From contig DHJP01000045.1 of assembly GCA_002404395.1 (NCBI GenBank), positions 1 to 10,329 of the forward strand: a stretch of 10,329 nucleotides of DNA, written 5' to 3'. The notes under the pieces are model-generated. The model had not been told where the DNA came from and did not search any database. It was given only the letters and a program-made list of their open reading frames with translations. Within the stretch, counting starts at the first letter, position 1, and the number at the start of each line of letters is the position of its first letter. This DNA is from Clostridiales bacterium UBA4717. GTDB taxonomy: Bacteria > Bacillota > Clostridia > Oscillospirales > CAG-272. Shown in pieces: positions 1-6,741 of the stretch. The translations under genes and the position numbers were made by a program.

Positions 1-1
1 T

Positions 2-193
2 CACACACCGTTTATGACGGTATACTCTTATATGAAAAAAGAAAACATTCCGTCGTCGGCAACTGCCGCTGCGATCGGTATGCGGTATATTGAGGAGTAT
101 ACCGACAGCGAAGGCGAGGAGACTGTTGTATATGCAATCTCGCGCAAAGAGCTGCGCGAATGTCCGGCTGTTGAGAAAACGGTCGGTATTTGA
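2..193 (+). CDS. C-terminal end of an unrecognised protein (truncated by window edge)
   Basis: An open frame enters from the left edge and closes at TGA 191-193, leaving 63 residues. The tail is mostly hydrophilic and acidic, with a run containing IGMRYIEEYTDSEGEE, and ends in KTVGI. I do not recognise the family and assign no function. Codon use fits the neighbouring genes, and the frame ends 28 nt before the deaminase start, with only a short perfect hairpin and a ribosome binding site between them. Both points suggest a real gene co-transcribed with the deaminase. The start and most of the protein lie outside the window, so other interpretations, including a spurious frame, cannot be excluded. 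Confidence 0.55.
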   Translation, partial: HTPFMTVYSYMKKENIPSSATAAAIGMRYIEEYTDSEGEETVVYAISRKELRECPAVEKTVGI

Positions 194-208
194 GCCGCCG
201 ACGGCGGC
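194..208 (+). other. GC-rich intercistronic hairpin next to the deaminase ribosome binding site
   Basis: GCCGCC (194-199) and GGCGGC (203-208) form a perfect stem with a GAC loop. It starts directly after the upstream stop codon and ends directly before the Shine-Dalgarno sequence AGGGGAA at 209-215. There is no T-tract, so it is not a terminator. It could influence translation initiation or mRNA stability; this role is inferred. Confidence 0.45.
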
Positions 209-221
209 AGGGGAAACTATT

Positions 222-647
222 ATGGACATATGGGAAAAACTGTATGAGAAGGCAAAGGCGGAATATCATCCCGAAGATGTGACACCGTTTGTATACGCAC
301 ATCATGTGGTATGCGCACTTGAAAGCGAAAACGGGGAGATCTATACAGGTTTCTGCATTGAAGCCTGCAGCGGTGTTATGAATTTGTGCGCCGAGAGGGT
401 TGCCGCGCTGAATATGTATGTGAACAGCGGTCAGACGGTCATTAAGCGTATGATCGCCTTCAGAGACGCGCCGCCGAGCGGTGGCGGCAGCGGTATGCCC
501 TGCGGCGCCTGCCGGGAATTTCTGCTGCAGCTTTCTCCTGAAAACCGCGATACGGAGATCATGGTCGACTACGAAACTCGTGAAACCGTAACTCTCGGTA
601 AGCTCATGCCCGATTGGTGGGGAGACGAGCGATATCAAAACGCTTGA
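222..647 (+). CDS. Cytidine deaminase family protein (zinc-dependent nucleoside deaminase)
   Basis: A 141-residue protein of the CDA fold, whose cytosolic members hydrolytically deaminate cytidine or deoxycytidine to the uridine form in pyrimidine salvage. The zinc site is visible: C56-A57-E58 (Cys ligand and the proton-shuttling Glu) and P93-C94-G-A-C97 (two Cys ligands). The length matches homotetrameric bacterial CDAs (about 130-140 residues). The start at 222 is preferred because AGGGGAA (209-215) lies 6 nt upstream; the same frame is open back to 90, but that part overlaps the preceding gene and looks non-coding. Oddity: the substrate-contact segment that reads N-x-E in classical CDAs reads C-I-E here (within GFCIEACSG), so the conserved Asn is replaced. 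The protein may therefore prefer another aminated base or nucleoside; blasticidin-S deaminases are a related branch that also departs from the classical segment. The family assignment is secure; the exact substrate is not. Confidence 0.9.
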   Translation: MDIWEKLYEKAKAEYHPEDVTPFVYAHHVVCALESENGEIYTGFCIEACSGVMNLCAERVAALNMYVNSGQTVIKRMIAFRDAPPSGGGSGMPCGACREFLLQLSPENRDTEIMVDYETRETVTLGKLMPDWWGDERYQNA

Positions 648-656
648 CAAAAAGAC

Positions 657-750
657 AAAGACGCTTTCACCTTGTCCGAGTCTGCGCTCAAAGTGCGGAA
701 ATTCATCCGCAACTTCGGGTAGGCTCGGAAATGAAAGCGTCTTTTTATTA
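657..750. terminator. Elongated bidirectional intrinsic terminator between convergent genes
   Basis: AAAGACGCTTTCA (657-669) pairs perfectly with TGAAAGCGTCTTT (732-744). Inside, TCCGAG (675-680) can pair with CTCGGA (724-729), and AAGTGCGG (691-698) with CCGCAACTT (707-715) apart from one bulged base. This makes a nearly 90-nt extended hairpin. A T-rich run follows the plus-strand arm (CTTTTTATTATT), and on the minus strand the sequence past the arm reads CTTTGTCTTTTTG. It therefore can end both the deaminase transcript and the MATE-merR operon, whose last stop codon is at 748-750. Confidence 0.8.
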
Positions 751-1581
751 TTCGGTTATCTTTTCAAACGGTATTGAGATCTCGGTCACGAATTTGCTTG
801 TATCGTTTGTGAAGCCGTAGTCTATCATCGTGATCTCGCGGGAGAAGCCCGACGGTTGCAGACCGTGCTCACACATATATGAATCGAGCTTCGCGTACTG
901 TGCCGCTGCTTCGGCATGGCTTCCGCAAAAGCGTATACTGACGCACGGAGTCTGAGAAAATTTAAACACCCTGCCGTCAAATCTGTCCTCGTCATCGAGT
1001 ATCAGAAAGACCTCGTCGTATGAATCGTATTTTCTTTCGATGAGATGTTCTTTGGAAATTCCGACGCCGACTTTTCCGAGAAAGATCAATGCTTCATGTT
1101 GCGACTGTTCAAGCTTACGTATAGGATCTTCAAGATCGAGCGAACCCGTCAGCCTGAGCGGTTCGCTTATTTTGGCTATTCTCATAACCGGCAGAGTAAG
1201 CTCCTTTACTGTGTCAAGCGTTGAGCTTTCGGCGTCCTTAAGCCGCCTGAGATTATTGTCTATCTTTTGGTTGATCCGTTCAAGCTCCGCGATACGTTCC
1301 TCCACTGCGGCTTTTTGACGCAGAAGCTTCTCGCTTATCTTATCAAGCTCGCGGTTGCTTAAAAAATCGCGTATTTCTTCAAGCGGCATATCGAGCGCGC
1401 GCAGATATCTTATCGTGTTGAGCACCTCAAACTGACGTGGACCGTAGTAACGGTATCCGGTGTCGGGATCGGTATATTCGGGTTTTAATAAGCCTGCGGT
1501 TTCATAATGACGCAGACTGCCGATGCCTATGTGAAAGAGCCTTGCGATATCTCCGATCTTGAACAGCTGACGTTTATCCAT
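748..1581 (-). CDS. MerR-family transcriptional regulator with GyrI-like effector-binding domain (BmrR-like)
   Basis: A 277-residue regulator. Residues 1-70 are the winged-helix HTH of the MerR family: KIGDIARLFHIGIGSLRHYE, then GLLKP, then the wing motif DTGYRYY. Residues about 75-120 form the long dimerisation coiled coil (LRQKAAVEERIAELERINQKI). The remainder, from about 130, resembles the GyrI-like/AraC effector-binding fold that binds cationic, lipophilic drugs in BmrR. The start at 1581 is preferred over 1593 because minus-strand GGGGA (1587-1591) sits 5 nt upstream, and the upstream ATG has no convincing site. The gene lies 53 nt downstream of the MATE pump on the same strand with no promoter visible between them, so it is most likely its co-transcribed regulator acting at the dyad 3070-3090. 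The family is certain; the inducing ligand is unknown. Confidence 0.92.
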   Translation of the reverse strand: MDKRQLFKIGDIARLFHIGIGSLRHYETAGLLKPEYTDPDTGYRYYGPRQFEVLNTIRYLRALDMPLEEIRDFLSNRELDKISEKLLRQKAAVEERIAELERINQKIDNNLRRLKDAESSTLDTVKELTLPVMRIAKISEPLRLTGSLDLEDPIRKLEQSQHEALIFLGKVGVGISKEHLIERKYDSYDEVFLILDDEDRFDGRVFKFSQTPCVSIRFCGSHAEAAAQYAKLDSYMCEHGLQPSGFSREITMIDYGFTNDTSKFVTEISIPFEKITE

Positions 1582-1593
1582 GCTAATCCCCAT

Positions 1594-1608
1594 GCCGGCG
1601 AAGCCGAC
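1594..1608 (-). other. Intercistronic hairpin next to the merR ribosome binding site
   Basis: On the minus strand GTCGGC-TTC-GCCGGC forms a six-pair stem with one G-T pair. It lies in the 53-nt gap between the MATE stop and the merR start, 2 nt before the GGGGA ribosome binding site. It has no T-tract downstream. Its placement mirrors the hairpin at 194-208 in front of the deaminase gene. Confidence 0.4.
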
Positions 1609-1634
1609 TCAAAAAGCGAATGTAAATCTTCGGT

Positions 1635-3023
1635 TCAGCAACGCTGAGCCTGCTCAGCAGAGACCGCGCAATCGTGTTGATCCTTTGAGCGTTTGGTTAT
1701 GACCGAATATGCGATGACGCAGATCATCACCGAAAGCAAAGAGCCTGCGGCGGTTGCAAGTCCCATAGGAAACAGTGTTTCGGGAAACAACTTAGACGTG
1801 AGGTATGCACCGGGTATGCGCACAAGCACGATCGCTGTGATATTATGCAGAAATGAAAGCAGCGATTTGTTGCAGGCGCAGAAATACCCGCTGAAGCAAA
1901 AATGTATCCCGGCAAACAAACAGTCAAGGATGTAACCGCGCAGATACTGACCGCCGAGTCTCACTACCTCCGCTCCGCCCTCGGCGCCGACATCCGTAAA
2001 CAGTGCTACTATCGGTTCTGCAATAAATTGGATCGCGATCGAGACGATAAGCCCGAAGCCCGCGGCGATAAAAATTGCATAGCGCAGTGTCAGACGTGCT
2101 CGCTCCTCCTTATGCGCTCCGATATTCTGAGCGCACAGCGCCGATACCGTTGAAAGCATCGAAGATGGTACAAGAAAAAGAAAACCGATGATCTTTTCAA
2201 CTATCCCGACCGCCGCCGCTTGGTTTAATCCGCGCTTGTTGGCAATTATCGTGATTACGATAAACGCGATCTGTATTAACCCATCCTGCGCCGCAATCGG
2301 TACTCCGATGCCAAGAAGCCTTTTCATTACTGTCCGTTCAGGCTTCAGGTCGCTTTTGGACAAGCGGATGCCGCTTGATTGTCTGCGAATCATAATAAGG
2401 GATAGAATAACGCTGAAAGCCTGCGAAAGCGTGGTGCCGAGCGCCGCGCCGACCGGACCGAGTCCGAGCGCGCCGATAAACAGATAGTCGAGTCCGATGT
2501 TAGCGGCGCACGCGGCGGCGATAAAATACATCGGACTTTTGGAGTCGCCGAGTCCGCGAAATATCGAGCTGATTATGTTGTATGCGGTAATAAACGGGAT
2601 GCCGATGAAGCAAACGGTAAGATATTTTACGGTGCCGTCAAACGCTTCTGCGGGAGTGGACATTACCGATACTATCGATCTGACCGAGAGCAAAAGGAGG
2701 GCGGTCAGCACAAGCGACAGCGACATGAACAACGTGACCGTGTTTCCGATGCATTTGGAAGCACCCTTGCGGTCTCCGCCTCCGACCGACTGCCCGATGC
2801 TGACCGTTGCGCCCATGGCAAGTCCCACTAGCATGACGGTGAGCATATGCATGATCTGCGAGCCGATCGACACTGCGGTGGTTGCCGCGACCGGTTCGTA
2901 TCTTCCGATGATAAACAGATCCGCCATTCCGTACAGTGTCTGTAAAAAATATGAGAGCAGGTATGGGAGCGAGAAGTAAACAATATTTTTGAAAACGTTT
3001 CCGCTTGTCAGATTCTTTTCCAT
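1635..3023 (-). CDS. MATE family multidrug efflux transporter
   Basis: A 462-residue polytopic membrane protein of the usual MATE size, predicted to export cationic drugs or other organic cations in exchange for Na+ or H+. The N-terminus, from NVFKNIVYFSLPYLLSYFLQ through LYGMADLFIIGRY, carries the typical first helix and the MADLFIIGR signature seen in NorM/MepA-like proteins. The motif RGLGDSKSPMYF appears near residue 155, at the domain-typical loop, and hydrophobic segments recur through both halves, consistent with 12 helices in two pseudo-symmetric bundles. The charged tail (KRSKDQHDCAVSAEQAQRC) is probably cytoplasmic. The start at 3023 has GGAG about 6 nt upstream. It is the first gene of an operon with the MerR regulator and is transcribed from a 19-bp-spacer promoter at 3063-3093. 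The substrate cannot be read from sequence; drug efflux is inferred from the family and the adjacent regulator. Confidence 0.93.
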   Translation of the reverse strand: MEKNLTSGNVFKNIVYFSLPYLLSYFLQTLYGMADLFIIGRYEPVAATTAVSIGSQIMHMLTVMLVGLAMGATVSIGQSVGGGDRKGASKCIGNTVTLFMSLSLVLTALLLLSVRSIVSVMSTPAEAFDGTVKYLTVCFIGIPFITAYNIISSIFRGLGDSKSPMYFIAAACAANIGLDYLFIGALGLGPVGAALGTTLSQAFSVILSLIMIRRQSSGIRLSKSDLKPERTVMKRLLGIGVPIAAQDGLIQIAFIVITIIANKRGLNQAAAVGIVEKIIGFLFLVPSSMLSTVSALCAQNIGAHKEERARLTLRYAIFIAAGFGLIVSIAIQFIAEPIVALFTDVGAEGGAEVVRLGGQYLRGYILDCLFAGIHFCFSGYFCACNKSLLSFLHNITAIVLVRIPGAYLTSKLFPETLFPMGLATAAGSLLSVMICVIAYSVITKRSKDQHDCAVSAEQAQRC

Positions 3024-3062
3024 AAATGACTCCGTGACGATTGATTTTTGGTTGACGGCTAT

Positions 3063-3093
3063 ATTATAAACTCTAACACCGTTGTAGAGTCAA
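3063..3093 (-). promoter_or_regulatory. MerR-type promoter and operator of the MATE-merR operon
   Basis: On the minus strand, -35 TTGACT (3088-3093) and -10 TATAAT (3063-3068) are separated by 19 bp rather than 17. The spacer region holds an inverted repeat, ACTCTA-N9-TAGAGT, at 3070-3090 centred on 3080. A near-consensus promoter with an over-long spacer and a central dyad is the known architecture at which MerR-family activators untwist DNA upon ligand binding. Predicted transcription start is near 3056, about 33 nt before the start codon. Confidence 0.85.
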
Positions 3094-3198
3094 GCATGTT
3101 CATACAATTGTTACAAAAGGCAGGGGACATTTCAGATATTACGTCGAGCTTTCCGATAATACTTTGCGGTGTTCGGGCAGCTTTCCGATTCTTTTGGC

Positions 3199-3226
3199 AA
3201 TATGCATTTTTTGTGAAATATGCATA
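3199..3226. repeat. Paired AATATGCAT motif forming an imperfect inverted repeat
   Basis: AATATGCAT occurs at 3199-3207 and again at 3217-3225 in the same orientation, start to start 18 nt. Because ATGCAT is itself palindromic, ATGCATTTTT (3202-3211) can also pair with AAATATGCAT (3216-3225) with one mismatch. It lies about 45 nt upstream of the SLH gene -35 box, so it is a candidate binding site for a dimeric regulator; this role is inferred. Confidence 0.4.
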
Positions 3227-3255
3227 AAAAAACGGCTGAAAATTTGGCAGAGCCG
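3226..3255 (-). terminator. Weak minus-strand terminator-like hairpin
   Basis: On the minus strand CGGCT (3251-3255) pairs with AGCCG (3233-3237) across a 13-nt loop, followed by seven T residues (3226-3232). It could block antisense transcripts from running into the MATE operon. The stem is only 5 bp, so this is tentative. Confidence 0.25.
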
Positions 3256-3269
3256 ACACGATAATTTTG

Positions 3270-3298
3270 TTGACTTGAGTATTTTCAGATGATATAAT
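3270..3298 (+). promoter_or_regulatory. Sigma-A promoter of the SLH/beta-helix protein gene
   Basis: TTGACT (3270-3275) and TATAAT (3293-3298) are spaced by exactly 17 bp. Transcription would start near 3305, giving a leader of about 98 nt before the start codon. Confidence 0.85.
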
Positions 3299-3316
3299 CG
3301 AATCGAGATGTGGAGG

Positions 3317-3357
3317 AGAGTTGCCGTGCGCGAGCACGGATAACTCTTTAATTTTTT
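3317..3357 (+). promoter_or_regulatory. Terminator-like hairpin in the 5' leader (candidate attenuator)
   Basis: AGAGTT (3317-3322) pairs with AACTCT (3342-3347), and inside it CCGTGC (3324-3329) pairs with GCACGG (3334-3339) around a GCGA tetraloop. This 12-bp stem runs directly into a T-rich tract (TTTAATTTTTT to 3357). It lies between the promoter and the gene it drives, so as an intrinsic terminator it would reduce expression unless relieved. No known riboswitch fold was recognised. Confidence 0.55.
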
Positions 3358-3402
3358 CTCGGAATAGGTCTTGGAGCATTCCGGACACTCAGAAAGGATG
3401 TA

Positions 3403-6400
3403 ATGATGAAAAAAGTAATCGCCGTTATTCTCGCGGCGCTGATGCTTGTGACGGTAATTCCGCTTGCGGTATCGGCGGCGGATGACTTTAAGGTATACGG
3501 TCCTCTGACGCTTGAAGGCAAATTCGCGTATGAAACCGTAGACTTTGCCGTTTCCTCGGAAAAGGAAGGAAACACCGCGTTTCTGCGTTGCAAGGCAAGT
3601 GCGGGAGCTTATACGAACGATCAGCTCAAGTTTACGTTTATCCCGGATTTCTCGCTTACCGAGTATCCGATCGTACTTGTGTCGTATCGTTCGAATTCAA
3701 ACAGCAGCGTCATCGACGTGACTCTCAGAGGCGAAAAGCTTGAAAAGTGGCCCGACAGTCACCCGACAAATCAGGGCGACGGCAAATGGCACAAGCTTAT
3801 CGTTGACATCAACACGATAACCGGCGGAAACGGAACGGTCACGCCCGGACTGCTCGTGGATTTCTGTATGAAGCCTTTCGGTGCCGGCAACAAAACGCTT
3901 GCTTCGGACGTATACTTTGACGTCGAATACATTGCCTGCTTTAAGACCAAGGCGGAAGCAGAGAATTTCGTTTATGCGGGCGAGGCGAACTACGAGATCG
4001 AGCTTCCCGATGTAGAAGGCTTTTTCTATGAGCTTGCCGATGAAGCGACTATCAATAATTATATGGAGCTTACCGAAAAGCGTATTGAGGAGATTAAAAA
4101 TTCTCCCACCGAGGTTGAAGTTACGGGACAGAAATACTACGTTTCCGCTTCGGGTAACGACAGCAACGACGGTAAAACTCCCGAAACGGCGTGGAGATCG
4201 ATCGCAAAGGTCAATTCCATGCGGCTTGCTCCCGGAAGCGGAGTGTTTTTCAAGCGCGGAGACAGCTTCCGCACCGTTGAGTCGCTTGAGACCTATCAGG
4301 GAATAACCTATTCGGCATACGGCGAGGGCGAAAAGCCTCAGATAATCTGCTCGCTCGATGCTTCCGACGCGTCGTGCTGGACCTTGACCGATACGGCAAA
4401 TATTTACCGTTATAACGAGTTCATTCCCGACGAGCGCGACGTAGGCACTATCGTGTTCGACGGCGGCAAGGCATGGGGCGTTCAGGTCCAGCAGAAAACA
4501 AACGGCGAGCGCCTAAACAGCGGTTATGTTTACAACGGACTTGAGTGGTTTTCGACCACAACAGGCAAATTCGACGGTTACCGCGACCTGGATCACAATC
4601 TTGAATTTTATCACGATTGGGACAACGACACGCTCTATCTTTACTGCGAGGGCGGAAATCCGGGCGAAGTGTTCGGACACATTGAGATAGTTGATAAGGG
4701 CCACGGCATCAAAGGCAGCGGCGTAGACGTAACTATAGACAATCTTTCGATATACGGTACAGGCAGCCACGGCATCGGATACGGAAACGTTAAGAATCTT
4801 ACCGTTCAGAACTGCACCTTCTATTGGATCGGCGGCTCTATTCAGGGCAAGGGTATAATGGATCGCGACTACGGCACGCGTTTCGGAAATGCGGTCGAAT
4901 CCTACGGTTCAAGCTACAATTTCAAGATACTCAACAACTATGCATCTCAGGTATACGACTGCTGTTGGACGGTCCAATGCGGCAAGAATGCTGAAATGAA
5001 AGATATTGAAATGGCGGGAAATGTTTCGGAATTCTGCAATACCGGTCTTGAGGTATGGAATTCCGAGGGAGTTGTCGAAAACATGGATCTGCACGACAAT
5101 ATCACGCGTTTCAACGGCTACGGCTGGAGCCATCAGCGTCCGAACAAGGACGGCAACTTCTTCTACGGAGCTTCCGCGACCGACAACGTATACAAGAACA
5201 ACAATGTCTGCAATAACCTCAACCTGTTTGCTTCGACAAACGCATTGCTCGTGTGCGCAACTGCCAAGGATCAGTACAATTTCCACGACAACGTATACGT
5301 TATGGAAAACAACAAGCGGCTCGGCGGAGTGGCAAAGGATCCCGGAAAGGGCGTCGGTCCGCAAACGAATATTTCATATACGATGAGCAATATCAAAAGA
5401 GCTTATGCCGGCGGCTTTGAACCCGGAAGCAAGTTCTATTATACCGAGCCGAATCCGCTCGGAGATATGTATGCTCAGAACAAGCAGTACATTATCCCGA
5501 CCGAACCGAACGTCGATACCACCGCAATATTCACCGATGTTAAGTCGGGATTCTGGGGAGCAGAGTCGATCAATTACGTATATAAAAACGGGCTGTTCGG
5601 CGGCATTTCCAAAAACGAATTTGCTCCCGATATGACCATGACCCGCGCGATGCTCGTTACGGTGCTCAACCGCCTCTCGGGCGAGGGCGCGGCTATGCCT
5701 AAAACCAGACCTTATGAGGACGTTCGGATCAACGCATGGTATGCCGGAGTTGTTGATTGGGCAAAACGCAGCGATATCATTGATGACGGCGATAATTTCC
5801 GACCCGACGACAATGTTACCCGTGAAGAGCTTGCCGAAATGCTTTACCGTTATGCAGTGTATAAATGCAAGACGCTTCCCGAGACCAAAACGCTTGAATT
5901 TGCCGACGCCGCAGAGGTCAGCGCCGGCAGAGAAGCAGCGCTCAGCTTCTGTATTGAAAGCGGAGTAATAACCGGTTATACTGACAAGACCGTTAAGCCG
6001 CGGAACAATGCGACGAGAACCGAAGTCGCTACTATGATAATGCGTTTTGCCAAGTTCATCAAGGCGTCTCCGATCGACTATGACATGGTCGCGGAAGCAG
6101 TGAAAAAAGGCAGCACCGTTTATTATGCAAGCGATATTGCGCTTCTTGCGGCAAACACGGGTATTACTGGCGGACTTTCGGCAGACGGAAAGTATTATAC
6201 GACGTCGGCTAAAGCCGGAGCGTACGAAAACAATGATCTTGTGCTTGTGTTCGGCTCGGATGAGATAGACCTGACCGAAAAGCCGTTTGTCAGAATCGGA
6301 TATAAAACAAACAGCTCAGCCGGAAAATTTGATGTGTCATCACGCAGTATGATCGGAGAAAGCTGGCTCGGCACTCAGCCTGCCGTTTCGGCAGACGGCA

Positions 6401-6600
6401 GTATGCACGATCTGTTCTTTACGATAAACGATCTCAGCGGCGGTGCGGGAGCGCTTCGCGCGGGAGACAAGACCGCGCGCCTCTGGTTCAAGCCGTTCGG
6501 AGGAACCGTTACGCTTAACTCAGACAAATACTTTGATATTGCATATATCGTATTTGCAAAAAGCGATCTTGCGGCAAGAAATATTGAAGTGGAATTCTGA
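3403..6600 (+). CDS. Secreted S-layer-anchored right-handed beta-helix protein with three SLH repeats and a duplicated terminal domain
   Basis: A 1065-residue surface protein. Residues 1-25 are a signal peptide (KK, hydrophobic core, likely cut after AVSA). Residues about 27-190 look like a beta-sandwich or carbohydrate-binding-like domain. From residue 245, YYVSASGNDSNDG opens a right-handed parallel beta-helix (to about 690) of the type found in polysaccharide lyases and glycosidases, with Asn-rich coils such as NVKNLTVQNCTFYW. Three SLH repeats follow, starting at about 708, 767 and 830, each with the F/YxDV-W...A and T/R-RxE/M patterns; SLH repeats bind pyruvylated secondary cell-wall polymer. 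Residues about 900-1065 repeat the first domain, with collinear motifs AGAY (67 and 938), KPFG (157 and 1030) and YFDxxYI (171 and 1043). Glycan binding or cleavage is inferred and no catalytic residues were identified. ATG occurs at 3403 and 3406; AAAGGA (3393-3398) lies 4 and 7 nt upstream, so 3406 may be the true start. Confidence 0.9.
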   Translation: MMKKVIAVILAALMLVTVIPLAVSAADDFKVYGPLTLEGKFAYETVDFAVSSEKEGNTAFLRCKASAGAYTNDQLKFTFIPDFSLTEYPIVLVSYRSNSNSSVIDVTLRGEKLEKWPDSHPTNQGDGKWHKLIVDINTITGGNGTVTPGLLVDFCMKPFGAGNKTLASDVYFDVEYIACFKTKAEAENFVYAGEANYEIELPDVEGFFYELADEATINNYMELTEKRIEEIKNSPTEVEVTGQKYYVSASGNDSNDGKTPETAWRSIAKVNSMRLAPGSGVFFKRGDSFRTVESLETYQGITYSAYGEGEKPQIICSLDASDASCWTLTDTANIYRYNEFIPDERDVGTIVFDGGKAWGVQVQQKTNGERLNSGYVYNGLEWFSTTTGKFDGYRDLDHNLEFYHDWDNDTLYLYCEGGNPGEVFGHIEIVDKGHGIKGSGVDVTIDNLSIYGTGSHGIGYGNVKNLTVQNCTFYWIGGSIQGKGIMDRDYGTRFGNAVESYGSSYNFKILNNYASQVYDCCWTVQCGKNAEMKDIEMAGNVSEFCNTGLEVWNSEGVVENMDLHDNITRFNGYGWSHQRPNKDGNFFYGASATDNVYKNNNVCNNLNLFASTNALLVCATAKDQYNFHDNVYVMENNKRLGGVAKDPGKGVGPQTNISYTMSNIKRAYAGGFEPGSKFYYTEPNPLGDMYAQNKQYIIPTEPNVDTTAIFTDVKSGFWGAESINYVYKNGLFGGISKNEFAPDMTMTRAMLVTVLNRLSGEGAAMPKTRPYEDVRINAWYAGVVDWAKRSDIIDDGDNFRPDDNVTREELAEMLYRYAVYKCKTLPETKTLEFADAAEVSAGREAALSFCIESGVITGYTDKTVKPRNNATRTEVATMIMRFAKFIKASPIDYDMVAEAVKKGSTVYYASDIALLAANTGITGGLSADGKYYTTSAKAGAYENNDLVLVFGSDEIDLTEKPFVRIGYKTNSSAGKFDVSSRSMIGESWLGTQPAVSADGSMHDLFFTINDLSGGAGALRAGDKTARLWFKPFGGTVTLNSDKYFDIAYIVFAKSDLAARNIEVEF

Positions 6601-6611
6601 TCTCACGATTT

Positions 6612-6649
6612 CCGGGGGTGACTCATCCGAGGCGCCCCCGGAGTTTTTT
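6612..6649 (+). terminator. Intrinsic terminator of the SLH protein gene
   Basis: CCGGGGGTG (6612-6620) pairs with CGCCCCCGG (6633-6641), nine pairs including one G-T, followed by AG and TTTTTT (6644-6649). It starts 11 nt after the stop codon and should isolate the downstream isomerase gene. Confidence 0.9.
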
Positions 6650-6741
6650 GCTTGTCTTGCTTTTTGCATATTGATGTTAACGCAAACGCCCGGTTGCGCG
6701 GTGACCGTCCCGCTAAAAATCGGATAAATTTCCAAAATCTA

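Larger units (their letters stand above)
3024..3402. other. Divergent intergenic region between the MATE operon and the SLH protein gene
   Basis: This 379-bp gap has no convincing gene. In order it holds the MATE ribosome binding site and MerR-type promoter (3063-3093, minus), an AT-rich region with paired AATATGCAT motifs (3199-3226), a weak minus-strand terminator-like hairpin (3226-3255), a consensus plus-strand promoter (3270-3298), and a leader with a terminator-like hairpin (3317-3357), a second hairpin (3360-3383) and the ribosome binding site AAAGGA (3393-3398). Confidence 0.7.

Noticed and set aside
90..221. N-terminal extension of the deaminase to an upstream ATG at 90
   Set aside because: It overlaps the preceding coding tail, is Arg-rich without family similarity, and the ATG at 222 has a well-placed ribosome binding site.
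12..650. A 212-codon open frame on the minus strand opposite the deaminase
   Set aside because: Cys/Arg/His-rich shadow sequence without recognisable motifs; the plus strand encodes an intact zinc deaminase site.
1642..1658. Inverted repeat GCTGAG/CTCAGC near the 3' end of the MATE gene
   Set aside because: It lies within coding sequence for the tail, has no T-tract, and is short enough to be codon-driven chance.
3308..3343. Possible 11-residue leader peptide (MWRRVAVREHG) overlapping the leader hairpin of the SLH gene
   Set aside because: No ribosome binding site is available because the predicted transcript starts only about 3 nt upstream, and it has no run of regulatory codons. Kept only as a curiosity.
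3059..3388. A 109-codon minus-strand frame across the MATE/SLH intergenic region
   Set aside because: It covers two promoters, a leader hairpin and AT-rich DNA, and resembles no known protein.
4909..5364. Antisense frame of 151 codons inside the beta-helix region
   Set aside because: Reverse-complement shadow of repetitive Asn/Tyr/Val codons; no promoter or ribosome site seen.
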